Shown here one piece after another: positions 1 through 12,150 of a stretch of DNA of 64,000 nucleotides. Under the pieces are notes generated by a model. That model was not told the DNA's origin, ran no database searches, and saw only the letters and a program-made list of their open reading frames with translations. Source of the stretch: Atrina japonica. Its lineage: Eukaryota > Mollusca > Bivalvia > Pterioida > Pinnidae. How positions within the stretch are numbered: the stretch's first letter is position 1; each line of letters opens with the position of its first letter. The stretch spans positions 906,001 through 970,000 of the forward strand of contig BROG01000155.1 in the NCBI GenBank assembly GCA_030159075.1, written 5' to 3'. The translations under genes were made by a program, and so were the position numbers.

Positions 1-49
1 CAAACAGCTAACATTCAATGATGATTTTTAATTTTTTCTTGCGATAAAG

Positions 50-220
50 TTGACGGAGGTTTTACGGCATGGGGCGGATGGAGTGAGTGTAGCGTTACAT
101 GTGGTGGCGGGGATAGGACACGCAGCCGTAGTTGTTCCAATCCCATTCCTGCATTTGGTGGACAAAGCTGTACTGGAGCATATGATGGTATATCACCTTG
201 TAATCCGGATCAATGTCCAG
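50..220 (+). CDS. Gene A, internal exon: TSP1 repeat
   Basis: One complete thrombospondin type-1 repeat of 57 codons. The first two bases complete a codon from the previous exon (phase 1), and the exon ends CCA-G before GTAACA, again phase 1. Visible landmarks are VDGGF, WGGWSEC (WxxWxxC, the C-mannosylation pattern), CSVTCGGG (the CxxS/TCxxG O-fucosylation pattern), RSCSNP, GGQSC and CNPDQCP, giving all six cysteines of the fold. The acceptor is AAAG at 46-49. The gene starts outside the window, so the number of upstream repeats is unknown. The family call is secure; the biological role is not known. Confidence 0.85.
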
Positions 221-276
221 GTAACAAGCTATATTATTGTTGTATTAATAGTGTTTACGCCACACTCAACAATTTT

Positions 277-346
277 TCAGTTATATGGTGGCGGCCAGTT
301 TTTAATGGTTGAGTGGAGACCCCGGTTACGCTGGAAGACACCACTA
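277..346 (+). repeat. Conserved intronic box after the TSP1 exon, gene A copy
   Basis: A stretch of about 70 bp starting TATGGTGGCGGCCAGTTTTT. Related stretches lie at 15848-15930 and 45206-45285, each just downstream of a TSP1 exon in gene B and gene C. It could be a dispersed repeat, but its equivalent place in three paralogous introns suggests inheritance through gene duplication. The rest of the 221-848 intron shows nothing else recognisable. Confidence 0.5.
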
Positions 347-848
347 GTCTCCAGCAATACTTACTGCTGATGTTTGCGTGTTATAATAACCTCTCCTCTT
401 GCATTTATTCCCAAAGTCATCTGACAGATAACTTATAAACAAGGGCAGTCCATGTTGTATGTGTATATTCTAAATACAAACCAACTCATTACGAAATAGT
501 ATGTACATCATGTTTTTATAAATTGTAAAAAATTGACTCCAAGATATTCGGAATATAAACAATATTGAAAAATGTTAATGTCACATTGACAATATCTTAA
601 ACATGGGTTAGATGTGGGTCATCGGAATGGTTCATTGCTCTGACTACAGACATCTTGAGTCAACAAATGGGCATGCCACACCAACTATTTCATTCATTTA
701 AAAACGTAATATTACATTTTTCGTTCTAAAGGTCCATATTCTATATTGTAGTATGTTTCTGTCATTTTAGCGGTACCTCGTATGTGCATTATATTTTTAC
801 TATATTGAGTATCACGTAAAAATGCTAACATATGTATAATTTATACAG

Positions 849-1019
849 TTGATGGAGGATTTACTGACTGGACGCCATGGTCAGTTTGTAGTGCAACGTG
901 CGCCGAGGGATCTAAATCTCGTCGTCGTTCCTGTTCAAACCCCAGGCCACAGTATGGAGGACAAAACTGTTCTGGAGAATATGATGAAGTATCATCTTGT
1001 AATCTTGGTCGCTGTCCAA
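849..1019 (+). CDS. Gene A, internal exon: TSP1 repeat
   Basis: Second TSP1 repeat of gene A, 171 bp, phase 1 on both sides. The acceptor is TATACAG and the donor is CCAA|GTATGT. It reads VDGGFTDWTPWSVC, then CSATCAEG, RSCSNP, GGQNC and CNLGRCP, so all six cysteines are present. It differs from the previous repeat at many residues, unlike the homogenised repeats of gene C, so it has not been recently converted. Confidence 0.85.
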
Positions 1020-1128
1020 GTATGTGTTTTGCTTTAATAATTTTTTTCTTCAGTCCTCTTTAATGGCTGTCGTAATTCTGTGTTGTATTTATTCGGATTT
1101 AACAAATGAAATTGAGCGAAAGCAAAAA

Positions 1129-1753
1129 TAAAAAAGAGGCCCAATGGGCCTTAACCGTCACTTGAGAAAACTTTCGAGTCTACCTTGGTTACAACTAACT
1201 CACTGGTTCCTAAGAAGAAGTCGAAAATGTCTAAAATTTTACAAAAACCCCATATTTTCTGTCTGTGACCTTGACCTTTGACCCCATGACATTAGATTTT
1301 GTCAAAATGATCCTTAATTGATCCCTAACAACTTTCTCATATATCTTTATATACAAAAAGTCAATCAGTTTTGAGTTATAAAGCCATTTGTTTACAACTG
1401 TACCTATGTTACCCCTTGTGGAACATTTACTGACAAATTTACTTTTAATTCGCAAACATTGTATATTCTGACTTAACAATCATGCATACAAAATTGGAAA
1501 GTCATCTGAGTATTGGTTCATGAGAAGATAGTTTAAAGATGTACCAAATTTTGGTCCTTTTTGGTCCCTTGGGTCCCAATCCCTTTTCATTCGCAAACTT
1601 TATGCGGCTTCACATGGGGATGATACATGCCAAGTTTAGTTTAAATTGATCCACTGGTTCTTGAGAAGAAGTAGTAAATGTGTAAATGTTAACGACGGAC
1701 GACGGCAGACAAACGACAAATAGGTCACCCTAAGCCTTTGACTCAGGTGACCT
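1129..1753 (+). repeat. Dispersed repeat, about 630 bp, intronic copy
   Basis: Begins near AGAGGCCCAATGGGCC and ends near TGACTCAGGTGACC. The CTTGAG / CTCAGGTGAC motifs near the two ends are roughly inverse, as in a terminal-inverted-repeat element. A second, diverged copy lies at 33145-33800; both contain the same GACCTTTGACC..CATGAC block and ACAACTTTCTCATATATCTT. No transposase is seen. Class uncertain. Confidence 0.55.
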
Positions 1754-1759
1754 AATAAT

Positions 1760-2328
1760 TATGACGCTTTATTATAATAATTTGTAACAATATAATGTCT
1801 GCATCACGTTTGGTAAGCTTCACAAGTCAACAAATATCAACTTGCAATTCAACCATGCCATCACAAGCTGAACAAGACTGATTCAACTGGTAGTGGGCCT
1901 ACAACTCATGCTACTTCATTCAGAAATGGAAAAAGTCGTTTATATTTTTCATACATCATATATGACATAAGTTTCTCTTTATCTCAATAAAAAATGTTGA
2001 TTAGTAACTAAATAAATAATTTAATTCTCGATTTTTGAAGACAAGCTAGTTCCAATGTTTCCCACCCTGATTCGATCCCTCATGTTTCTATCGGTTTGGA
2101 ACAAAGGCCTTAAATTCACAAGATGTTTCGTATGCGCCTAAAAGTTTATGTCTACTTGGTTAAGTTTTTTTCTGAAAAAAAACCCGAAATACTTGTAGTA
2201 AGTGCTTTTAATTAAATTGTACAAATTAATCTGAACATTTTGCTATTTACTGAAACGTAGTTGGCATGAGACAGAGTACACCTTGTATTTTGCGGATAAT
2301 ATGAATATCCACTAAATATATTCTGCAG
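1760..2328. other. Intron remainder, no recognised feature
   Basis: AT-rich intron sequence between the dispersed repeat and the LDLa exon. I see no exon, repeat or RNA gene here. Confidence 0.6.
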
Positions 2329-2439
2329 TTTGTGAACCCGGGGAGTTTGAATGCAAAGACGAAATTTGTATAAATGGTGACTTAGAATGTGATGGATATC
2401 CAGACTGTGTAGATGGTTCGGATGAAACCCCAGAAACTT
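2329..2439 (+). CDS. Gene A, internal exon: LDL-receptor class A module
   Basis: A 111-bp exon, phase 1 on both sides (acceptor TTCTGCAG, donor T|GTAAGT). It encodes CEPGEFECKDEIC, then CDGYPDCVDGSDE, the calcium-binding acidic signature of LDLa modules. The sixth cysteine codon is split: T here and GT at the start of the next exon (3517). LDLa modules bind protein or lipoprotein ligands in a calcium-dependent way; the ligand here is unknown. The matching exon of gene C is at 61040-61150 and is also 111 bp. Confidence 0.85.
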
Positions 2440-2446
2440 GTAAGTC

Positions 2447-2501
2447 AGTCAGTCTCTCTGTCTCTGTCTCTGTCTCTCTGTCTCTCTCTCTCTCTCTCTG
2501 T
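2447..2501 (+). repeat. CT-rich microsatellite
   Basis: CTCTGTCTCTGTCT followed by (CT)n, immediately after the LDLa exon donor. Confidence 0.9.
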
Positions 2502-2554
2502 TACCGTATGTTATTTTGTTTGCGAGTAATACCGAAAGACAAGAAATATACACG

Positions 2555-2790
2555 GCGACCTCACATAAGAAAGTTCATAGTCATGCGTAGTCGTTTGTTT
2601 TCGTCAGAATAGAATGTTTTTTGAGTAAATCCAATCAATTGGGAAATTATAAATCTTACTGATCTCTTTGAAATAACCATAGAACAAGATGCTAAAACAG
2701 GGCGAAAGACAATGGCCCAGACCCACTGACAGATCAAATCAAATATACGAGTACGCGTTGTCCAATGCAATTGGTACAACAATTCTAAGG
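2555..2790. repeat. Dispersed repeat, copy 1
   Basis: Shares an ordered series of matches with 42905-43060, including CATGCG(T/C)AGT(C/T)GTTTGTTTTC, the AGTAAGTCCA-type block and AACAAGATGCTAA. Class unknown and ends not defined. Confidence 0.45.
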
Positions 2791-3224
2791 GTACGGATTA
2801 TCACTAATTAATCACGAATTGACTTGACAATATTTTTGTCTGTACATTTCGAAATTGTAGTGCCAATTCTCAATGTTAGATGCTTCAATTTAAATGTGTT
2901 ATATTCTTAAACGCTCTTTGTATATGTTTGCACTAAAATAAGAACATCAAGCATCTCAGCTTCCTAGTAAAAAAAGTTTCCGACGATAAGATATCACTGA
3001 ACATATTGGTCAAGGGTTTTGACCGATCAACAGGGCACGTATCCTCCTTTTTTGGTATCTGTGATTTTTGTTTTTATTTTGAACATTTCCTCACAGCAGG
3101 AAATAATGCGATGAATCTTTATGCATGACAATGGCAAGACACCCGAGCAAATGTCATAGTATTGATGTATTTTCTAGAAATATAACAATCGAATAATACT
3201 CTATCAACGTAAAACCATAGGCGG

Positions 3225-3390
3225 TGCATGTTGAGACCAGTTTTTAATTGTGTAGGAAAAAGATCGTTATAGTGTAAACATTTGAATAGACCATAAGCAT
3301 TCCGCTAATAAATAACGTTCCAGCAGGGCTCCAACCCTCGCTAACTGTGGGCAAGACTTCTTGGTATAAAAGCCGACACATCCCGTAACG
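3225..3390. repeat. Dispersed repeat shared with 63770-63930
   Basis: The block CAGGGCTCCAACC, GCTAACTG, GACTTC and AAAGCC recurs in the same order near the right end of the window. Class unknown. Confidence 0.4.
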
Positions 3391-3516
3391 ACACCTTAAG
3401 ACTGTAATCGGATGTAAAAGAAACGGAGATTTGACATCTAATAAATCAAATCTTGTCATACGCGTAGAATCATTACAAACATGCATTTATATAAACTTAA
3501 CATGCTTTCATTTTAG

Positions 3517-3599
3517 GTCAAGTTACAGAACTTTGTCCAGAGGGTCAAACAAGATGTTCCAACGGACAGTGCGTTAGCCATAGTTCTTTGTGTCAGTGA
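3517..3599 (+). CDS. Gene A, last coding exon with stop
   Basis: The acceptor is CATTTTAG at 3509-3516. The leading GT completes the split cysteine of the LDLa exon. The reading then continues QVTELCPEGQTRCSNGQC, SHSSLCQ and TGA at 3597-3599. CPEGQTRCSNGQC resembles the start of a second LDLa module that stops early, so the gene ends with one complete and one partial LDLa. No clear poly(A) signal is visible soon after the stop. Confidence 0.75.
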
Positions 3600-3956
3600 C
3601 GATCCTGTACGATTGAATATTCAAGTCACACAATGTTTTCCTGAGGTGGATAAAGATTATCGATGTCTTTGAGATTTTGATGAATTGATTTCACTCTTTC
3701 TAATACATGGATTCCAAGTGTCGATGGAAAATTCATATACTTTTACGATCTTTTACAAAACGGAAATGTGGGTCACTACCTGGGATCTGCGGGTGTATTA
3801 TATTATTATCATTATTCTATATTCCTTTATGATTTCATATGAATCAGAAACATTGATAAAGAACAGGAATACCGTATAAGCAGATATTTTAGTGAGGATT
3901 CAATTTTGGCATTATAGAGAGGTTGTTGAGATAGCTAAAATTGAATATCGTTAACA

Positions 3957-4143
3957 ATTCATTTAACGTAGGTCAGAGTTATCTTTTTTAAATCTTAAAA
4001 TCGCTAAAATTACCTCTGTCTCTCTCTCTCTCTCTCTCAAATATTTATATTATTTTAGGACAAAATGCAAAATATGTGTCTTGTTAAAATGTCATTTATC
4101 GTAGGTCAGAGTTATCTTTTTTAAATCTTAAAATCGCTAGAAT

Positions 4144-4197
<54 letters not shown>

Positions 4198-4248
4198 ATT
4201 TATATTATTTTAGGACAAAATGCAAAATATGTGTCTTGTTAAAATGTC
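3957..4248 (+). repeat. Two-copy tandem duplication with CT tract
   Basis: A unit of about 130-150 bp, from GTAGGTCAGAGTTATC through (TC)n to TTGTTAAAATGTC, occurs twice in direct order. The two copies differ mainly in the length of the (TC)n tract (4014-4038 versus 4147-4193). Confidence 0.85.
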
Positions 4249-4307
4249 CACTTATGCAGTAAAACAGATGTTCCCACTACTCATATTAATGATTTTGAAA
4301 TGTTAAA

Positions 4308-4332
4308 CAACAACAACAACAACAACAACAAG
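4308..4332 (+). repeat. (CAA)n microsatellite
   Basis: About eight CAA units. Confidence 0.9.
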
Positions 4333-4580
4333 CAAACAAAATAGTTACATTTATACACTCATTTTATACTTAAGAATAGTAGATTTCATTCATACAATTT
4401 GTTACCAGTATCAGGTACCCTTAATATTAAAGGAAACGTATTAGTAATGATTCTTTGAGTAGTGAAAAAAAACTATTATCATATGAAAACTTCAACCGCT
4501 CCGATTCAAATTTCACCCATTGATATTGTGGTGCCAAACTATTAATAGATTATGAAACAAATTTGATTGTATAGTTGCTT

Positions 4581-4784
4581 GTATTGTTGTTTAACGTCCA
4601 TTCAAAAATCTTTCATTCATATGGAGTCGTCACCAATGCCGGTGAAGGGCTTTAAAGTTTAGCCTATGCTCGGCACTTACGGCCAATGAGGGCTTTTTAA
4701 CTTGTTGACACCTACTGTGACATGGGACCTCACGTCCTCACGATCAAGAGTCGAGTGCGCTACCGACTGAGCCAGGCTGGCTCC
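4581..4784 (-). repeat. tRNA-derived SINE
   Basis: On the minus strand it starts GGAGCCAGCCTGGCTCAGTCGG, with a canonical RNA polymerase III A box (TGGCTCAGTCGG at 4763-4774), then GTAGCGCACTCGACTCTTGA. It ends near ACGTTAAACA. A longer relative is at 6282-6544. This copy lacks the B-box segment, so it is internally deleted. Confidence 0.75.
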
Positions 4785-5063
4785 AAATTTGATTGCATAA
4801 ATGGCAAAACATTGCATATAAATACATACAAATCTTTTAATTAACATTCCTTTTAGGTTAGTTTCATTCTTTTTGTTTATTTCTATTACTTTTGTCAACT
4901 TTAAAGAGTAGCTGTGTGTATCTATTTTTCTTTACATTCTTGTTTTGCATCTTCTCCATTACACTTTCTAAGTATTATATCATTTTCGTTTGATGTATAT
5001 ATTTACCTTTATTTTGATAGGTATACCATATATATGAAATTGTAATCTTGTACACTTTTCTCA

Positions 5064-5068
<5 letters not shown>

Positions 5069-5143
<75 letters not shown>
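5069..5143 (+). repeat. (GA)n microsatellite
   Basis: An uninterrupted GA tract of about 75 bp. It creates artefactual serine-leucine open frames on the other strand. Confidence 0.95.
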
Positions 5144-5147
<4 letters not shown>

Positions 5148-5866
5148 AGTTTAAAAGTTCCACAAACATATACGTGCGTTAAACCGCTTACCTGGAAGTG
5201 CGGTATGCGCCACATTTGTCATTGAAGCTTCATTGTATTTCACATGTATAACGAAATGCGCCTAAACGGTCACATCAAAAGTGATTTAAAAGAAAACAAG
5301 TGCTTCTGACGAAATGTTACAATGCCTGTTAGCAGCAAACGCTGTAAATGGACATGTGATTCTGTAGTACACTGAATATATTTCTCTAGCTTCATTGAAA
5401 TTCTGTCAGAAGAATAGGAACTTTAATTTATAGAGGATCTCTTGGATTTCAAATTGACTTAGAAACAACAATACCCCTTGATAATGTACAGAAAATGAAT
5501 ATTTCAGTGAAATCTAAAATGAATTATTCAAGTTGTGTGTCAGTTTGCATTCAAAATGGACAATGCATAAATGACACTAATGTGCAAAGATGGATTGCAC
5601 TAGGTTATTAGAGCTACAGGCTTGTGTGACCTAAACATTACTGTATATCATAATTGTCTATCAGTTTTAACAATATTACAATAAATAACTTCATTGTTTT
5701 TTACTTTTTATCTTGATGTTTGGTTTTGAATACTTTCAGAATGATTTTACGGATAATGTAAACAAATATGTAATCAATCAATGCATGGACATTTAACTTA
5801 TTTTGCAGAATTTAACACTTGCAGTATTCCATTGTGACCTTGACTTTTGACTCGAGGACCTTTGAA
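5144..5866. other. Intergenic, no recognised feature
   Basis: AT-rich sequence in which I see no gene, repeat boundary or RNA. Confidence 0.5.
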
Positions 5867-6000
5867 CATAAATCATTGAACTATATCTATCACGTTCCCA
5901 CTTTTTGATTTACTAAGTGTTTTTTTTTACCAAAAATGGGAACATGATAAATAATCAATTGATTTACCAAAAAGTGATAAATATAGTTCAATGATTTATG
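5867..6000. repeat. Inverted repeat, small foldback
   Basis: The left arm CATAAATCATTGAACTATAT at 5867 is matched by its exact reverse complement ending at 6000. ACTTTTTG / CAAAAAGT extends the pairing with small mismatches. Consistent with a MITE relic. Confidence 0.75.
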
Positions 6001-6281
6001 TGGGAACATGGTAAATAAGATCTATAATCTTCTCATTTTGGCAAAATCCCTGCTAAATCAAAAAGTGGAAATATGATATATAAAACAATTTACTGTATCA
6101 CTGTATACCAGCTGACCCCAATCATGTTTGTGAAAAAAAAGGATTTTCTAATATCATTTTCATTATCATCTTGATTTTCGGCACAACACTACTATAACTT
6201 TGGTATTATGTCTATAATATTTAGATGATAATTATAAGTCTTTTAATATAACGATATACAAAATGTTTGTTTATGTTTCTT

Positions 6282-6544
6282 AACTGTTATTTAACGTCCC
6301 ACTCAAGAAGCTTTCATTCATCACCAAATGCCGTTGGAGGGCTTTAAATTTTGGCGTATGCCCGGCACTTACGGCCATTGATCAGTGAGGGCTCTTTAAC
6401 GTATCGACACCTACTGTGACACGGGACCTCAGTTTTTTACTGTCTCATCCGTAGGACAGGAATTCAACCTACCACCGGCTGGACTTGAACTCACGACCTC
6501 ACGATCAAGAGTCGAGTGCGATACGGACTGAGCCAGGTCGGCCC
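6282..6544 (-). repeat. tRNA-derived SINE, fuller copy
   Basis: Minus strand: A box TGGCTCAGTCCG (6524-6535) and B-box-like GAGTTCAAGTCC (6481-6492), then a non-tRNA body ending GTGGGACGTTAAATAAC. Same family as 4581-4784. The B box and the extra 60-bp segment are kept here. Confidence 0.8.
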
Positions 6545-6857
6545 ATATAAAAAAATCATCAATAGTGGACTTTTCAATAAACATTAACATTTGATATCTC
6601 GTATAACATTGCCATTGACCTTTGACCTACAATACCTTAAGGCTTAAAAAGTAGTGACGAAGCAAAGATCACGTGGATTTCTGATTATACATAAAACTGA
6701 GGCATTGTGTCACGGCAGAAGTGGAACATACAAGTATCTCACTGCATTGGCGTCAGTCCACAGATAAGGCGAGAAGTTGTGGGACTTCACCTAAATAAAC
6801 TGTTATATATTTGGTGGTATGTGAAACAACAATAAAACGAGCAAACATATATATTTT

Positions 6858-6930
6858 ATTCGACTATGGACTCATGGTGGATGTGACCTTTCAGCGGGAG
6901 ATGCTCACTCCTCCATGACACCAGGGCCCA
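6858..6930 (+). repeat. Degenerate Penelope-like 3' fragment
   Basis: Resembles the segment at 27715-27785 (GACTCA.GG.GG.TGTGACC, then GATGCT.ACTCCTCCATG) with many substitutions. An old relic. Confidence 0.5.
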
Positions 6931-7332
6931 GGGCCATTAAACTTTTCTTAGACAACTTCAAAAATTTACTCATATCTTGAGAATTTTCTCAACTTGGGTA
7001 AAGATTTGGACCATAAAGAAATGCTCAGACAAATTTCTTTCTCAAGTGGTAAAATACTTAAGTAATTACAGTTTGTAGTTGACTTAATAATTTTTAGTAA
7101 TTCTTATCAGCGAAAATTATCGCCCCTATGCTCGCCTCGGGATAAACAGACGTTAATGACAGCGTCTCCATCACCTTGGGGTATGTCGGGACATGTTTAA
7201 TCTTTTTACTTTCGAAAACAACGTGTTATTGGAGCTAAATAGGTTCAGAAGATCAACACTTCTTTTTCTGTTGGCTTGTTTACATAAACAACTGGGACAG
7301 TGTAAATTAAGTCCGATACATTTGCCTTAGTG

Positions 7333-7405
7333 TATGTCATTTGTCTTATTGACAGAAACGATATCGTATTGAGCATTATAACTTTGGTAGTATGTTTATA
7401 ATATT
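7333..7405 (+). repeat. 3' end of a hammerhead-linked repeat monomer
   Basis: Contains GTCTTATTGACAGAAAC, GATATCGTATTGAGC and AACTTTGGTAGTATG, matching the 3' end of the complete monomer that follows. The CTGATGA core box and the GTC cleavage triplet are mutated, so this copy would not self-cleave. With the next feature it forms a head-to-tail pair. Confidence 0.65.
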
Positions 7406-7424
7406 TATAACCACTAGGTCGTTG

Positions 7425-7765
7425 CCACTGCTGGTGGACCATTTGAGTCCCCGAGGGTATACATAAACCTAGTACCTGGTATTTCGGTACCAGCTGTTCA
7501 TCTTATATTAAAGTAATATTTGGCACTGTTAACATCATTTAAATTCCAATTTTTTTCTAAAGTTAAGATAGTCATTTTTAACAGTGGTTACTCTTAGACG
7601 GATTTTGGCTATACATTTAGTGATATTATTTGGCCTTGTATAATACCTCTTTCTTTTCTGGAAAATACACATAACTTTTAAATTGGAGCTCAACTGATGA
7701 AGTCTAATTGTCAGAAACGATATCGTCCTGAGCATTATAAATTTGGTAGTATGTTTATAATATTT
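7425..7765 (+). repeat. Hammerhead-linked repeat, complete monomer
   Basis: Starts with CTGCTGGTGGACC and GTCCCCGAGGG, continues with a hairpin around GGTATTTCGGTACC, and ends with the ribozyme-like segment and AATTTGGTAGTATGTTTATA. Partial copies are at 11950-12150, 47765-47975 and 51014-51155. The 5' part is amplified at 10800-11950. The same 5' box (CTGCTGGTGGAC, GTCCCCGAGG) lies at the start of the Penelope-like element near 27920, so the family may be a non-autonomous derivative of such elements or of their terminal repeats. Confidence 0.65.
7686..7734 (+). ncRNA. Hammerhead ribozyme-like motif (type I layout)
   Basis: Core boxes are in order: CTGATGA at 7694-7700, GAAA at 7714-7717, and the GTC cleavage triplet at 7725-7727. 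Stem III is the palindrome ACGATATCGT. Stem I pairs GCTCA (7688-7692) with TGAGC (7729-7733), with one C-A mismatch next to the core. Stem II (GTC, loop, GTC) carries one T-T mismatch and an A-A at its base; the neighbouring copies keep the pairing form GTC..GAC. The layout matches known mollusc hammerheads; activity of this copy is doubtful. Confidence 0.6.
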
Positions 7766-7811
7766 ATCTTATGTAATTTACTTGTTTCTGGATATACATC
7801 ATACATATCAT

Positions 7812-7983
7812 CAGCGTCGGAAGCAAATTGGAAGTGTGGGGGGGGGGGGGGGCTAAACCAACTTAAAACACATACACACGCCAGAAATGTCTGGGGGCTA
7901 AGCTCCAATTTTTAACACCTATGTCTATCTTTGCAAAAAAGTGGGGGGCTAAGCCCCCCTAGCCCCCGGTTCCTACGCCTATG
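7812..7983. repeat. Short element with G-rich centre
   Basis: Runs from CAGCGTCGGAAGC to GGTTCCTACGCCTATG. Those ends are roughly inverse to one another, and the interior has a G13 run (around 7840) and GGGGGGCTAAGCCCCCC. Resembles a short non-autonomous DNA element; unclassified. Confidence 0.5.
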
Positions 7984-9300
7984 TATATTATATGTATGGA
8001 TAACTGACTTTGGTCATATATTGACATTTTACACGACGTTTGTAATCTTTTTAAAAATGTATATGTATCTATTCCCATTTTATGCCACAAAACGTTCTGT
8101 CTAATATTTTTACAGCGTCTTATACCTCTTGGTTAGTAATCAAATAATTTCAAATTCATATAATATGGTTAGAATAATGTTCAAACTTAACTTCAATAGT
8201 TAAGTGAATCGGGACATAAATTTGAACATATGTCCTGCACTAGATTTACACTGCCCCTTGACAATCTTACCTCAGTTCAGATAAAATGGGTCAATTATTT
8301 TATGGTTAACGAGTTTTCATTTTTTACTCAGATGAGTAAATTATCAACTTCTGAGAATAAATTTGTGTGAAAGATTTCTTTGTTTATGGTCTCGGGCCCC
8401 CGATCTTACTCCTGTGTTTAGGTGTCTGTATTTGTTCAATGTTTGCCAAATTTGAATATTGGCTTTTTGGGATTCCAAATGGGCAATGCACTAGTATTTG
8501 TACTTCTGTAGAGAAATATATTGTATGTATTGTATAAAGTTTAACAACAGAGTGTAGAGAAACAACATGAACAAGATATTTCTGTCAAATATGGAAACAA
8601 AAATTATCAAAAGGTATAGGAAAATGTAATAACTGTCAATACATGAATGAGATATCGAAACAAGATTGGTAACACCTGTTTGAAATACCAAAATTTCAAA
8701 GTATGTGAAAAATATAACTGTAATAAAATAACACCTTTAGACATGGCCATGACCTATGTTTTACAAGCATAAACACAAAATTAATACAAACAATAGAAAA
8801 TAGCTATCAGCCAATTACTATTCGAATTTTGTACAATGATTGCAAGGTTTATAACATGATTAAAATATCGGAATGGTAAATGATTGAAAATCTACTCTAA
8901 TGACGAATTTAATTGGAGGTAACGATATTCCAAATTAAGAAAACATTGTTTGCTTGAAAATATTGATGATAAACATATTAGTAATGGATTTCTGCTATCA
9001 AGCTTAATTGTAGAATATATATAGGCCTAAATAGAAAAAATTGCTTTATAATGTCTCATGTCTATCTAGGTCATGTGGGTATGGATTCGTTTAATGAACA
9101 ATGTTCCATGTATTTGAACAAGATGTATTGTATGTTTATTGGGTATATTATCAACGTTGAAGAAACGAAACTGAAAATTGAGACATATGAAGTAAATTGT
9201 CTCACCAAAATAGATCGATTAAGTAAATAAATATGTATTGTAATATTCGGCAGTTTTGATAGGTTGCTCTCCTTTGAAATTTTAGTTCTAAAAGACATCC
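7984..9300. other. Intergenic, no recognised feature
   Basis: AT-rich; short open frames only, none with recognisable domains or codon structure. Confidence 0.5.
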
Positions 9301-10295
9301 TAGATAAAATAAATTTTCAATATCAAAATTTAGTTAATATTTTGCTGCAGTTTTTTTCTGTAGACAAATCTGCTGATTACTAAAATAATAATTTCCAAAT
9401 GAAATGTTTATCTTTCAAAATTCCACAATTCAATACACATTACATTATGTACGACGTTAAATTTACTCAATGCTTAATTCTCTCTGAATTAAAAATCACA
9501 AGTTTATTTATCTTTTGATAAAAATATTTAGGAATAAAACATATTAAAATATATCCTTGTAGAAGCTATAGAAAATGCGTTTTGAAGTTTTAGTCAATAT
9601 TAAATTATTCAAGAGTAACTTTATCTCACTCATATATACCGTTGAGTACATGTTTCTTAGCAAAACAAAAAGGACGTTTTCAATTACACTGCATTCGTAG
9701 CACTCTGACAATTCTGGTGAAATACATTTACCACAACTGCATGATTTCCCCTAAAATTATGCAGTTGTGTTAAATGTGTTTTTCTCGTTAACGGGTTGGA
9801 CTATATCTTGGAATGCTACACGTATGTCAGTTCGTTTTATTAAGGTTTCTCATGAGAGATGTACTTTATTTCTATAAAGCTTTCTCATGGTATGTCGCAC
9901 ATACTATGGTGAATACCTTATTCCAGATGACTTTATTACTCTATAATGTAGAAATGTCTCCAACTTCATATTAGATATAATTCGCATTTAATGTCAACAT
10001 TTCGAATATTTTAAGGTCGATATAATGACCTTGTTTATCATTACTATAGTTCACTATCTGAAATGTTGACGTATTGTCGTAAAATGTGATAAAGAGTTAC
10101 TTCAACGTTCTTCTGAATTCTGTAGACTCATTGAGATGACCGATTTACTACTCTATGACACCCCGTCACTGAAACTCTAGTGGTCTATTCATGATATAAC
10201 CTCTAAATTATTTAGATATTTTAGTGACACCCTAAGAAATATTATCTTAATCCTAATTGATATTTAAAAGATGACAAGATTCTTCTATTCTTCTT

Positions 10296-10430
10296 TCCAT
10301 GGCACCTGATCCCACCTCTTGGTTTGCAGAGGTCCGTGTTTGTCCATTTTTACCGGATTTGTATCTATGTCCTGGACATTCTATTGATTTATACGTCGGT
10401 ATCTGAGATTTTTTATATTCTTACGGGATG
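10296..10430 (+). repeat. Penelope-like element, 3' terminal fragment
   Basis: Matches the 3' end of the element at 26.7-31.2 kb (CATGGCACCTGATCCCACC, GTCCGTGTTTGTCC, TATGTCCTGGACATTC), ending GAGATTTTTTATA. It carries no coding part. Confidence 0.8.
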
Positions 10431-10799
10431 CGGCTTTCAATCAATGAAATTGCTATATATGTACAATCTAGGTGGGATGCCATCATGATATATTTGTCGA
10501 TTGTGTTGAGTTTCTTATTATTGACAAAGATCAAACTGCATCAGATTAAATAACCTCTAAACTTTTCGGCAAAATATCTCATTCTAAAGTTGCAAAGTAA
10601 CATATATATCACTTGGAAACTTCTTTGATGACAGTAAGTTGATTTTGTAGTTATCTTTATATCAGATATTTTATTCATATATTTCAAAAACAAATACATG
10701 TATTTAGAAATAAACCATTAAAATGTATGAATATAGAATTAAGACAGAAAACGAGATTTAAAGGTTTTGGTAAATATCATTTTATTCAGGAGCAACCTT

Positions 10800-11949
<1,150 letters not shown>

Positions 11950-11950
<1 letters not shown>

Positions 11951-12150
11951 TATACTAAACGTAATGTTTCAAATGGATAGTATTATTACTTTGGTTACAC
12001 TTAGATTTAGGTTATTTCTATTGTTACGTCTATTTTATGCCAGCTCGACTTATGGAGTCTTATTGACAGAATGGATTTTCTAATGCATTTGTTTGTGTTT
12101 TTCTCCATTTTGGGAAAAGTATAACTTTGGTATCATTTTTATAATATATA
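11950..12150 (+). repeat. Degenerate 3' half of the hammerhead-linked repeat
   Basis: Contains GGAGTCTTATTGACAGAA and ATAACTTTGGTATC, but the CTGATGA box has become CGACTTATG and the cleavage triplet is lost. Confidence 0.55.

Noticed and set aside
4763..4784. tRNA gene
   Set aside because: An A box is present, but there is no cloverleaf or standard B box; it is the head of a SINE.
5009..5215. Ser-Leu repeat protein on the minus strand
   Set aside because: Translation of the (GA)n tract.
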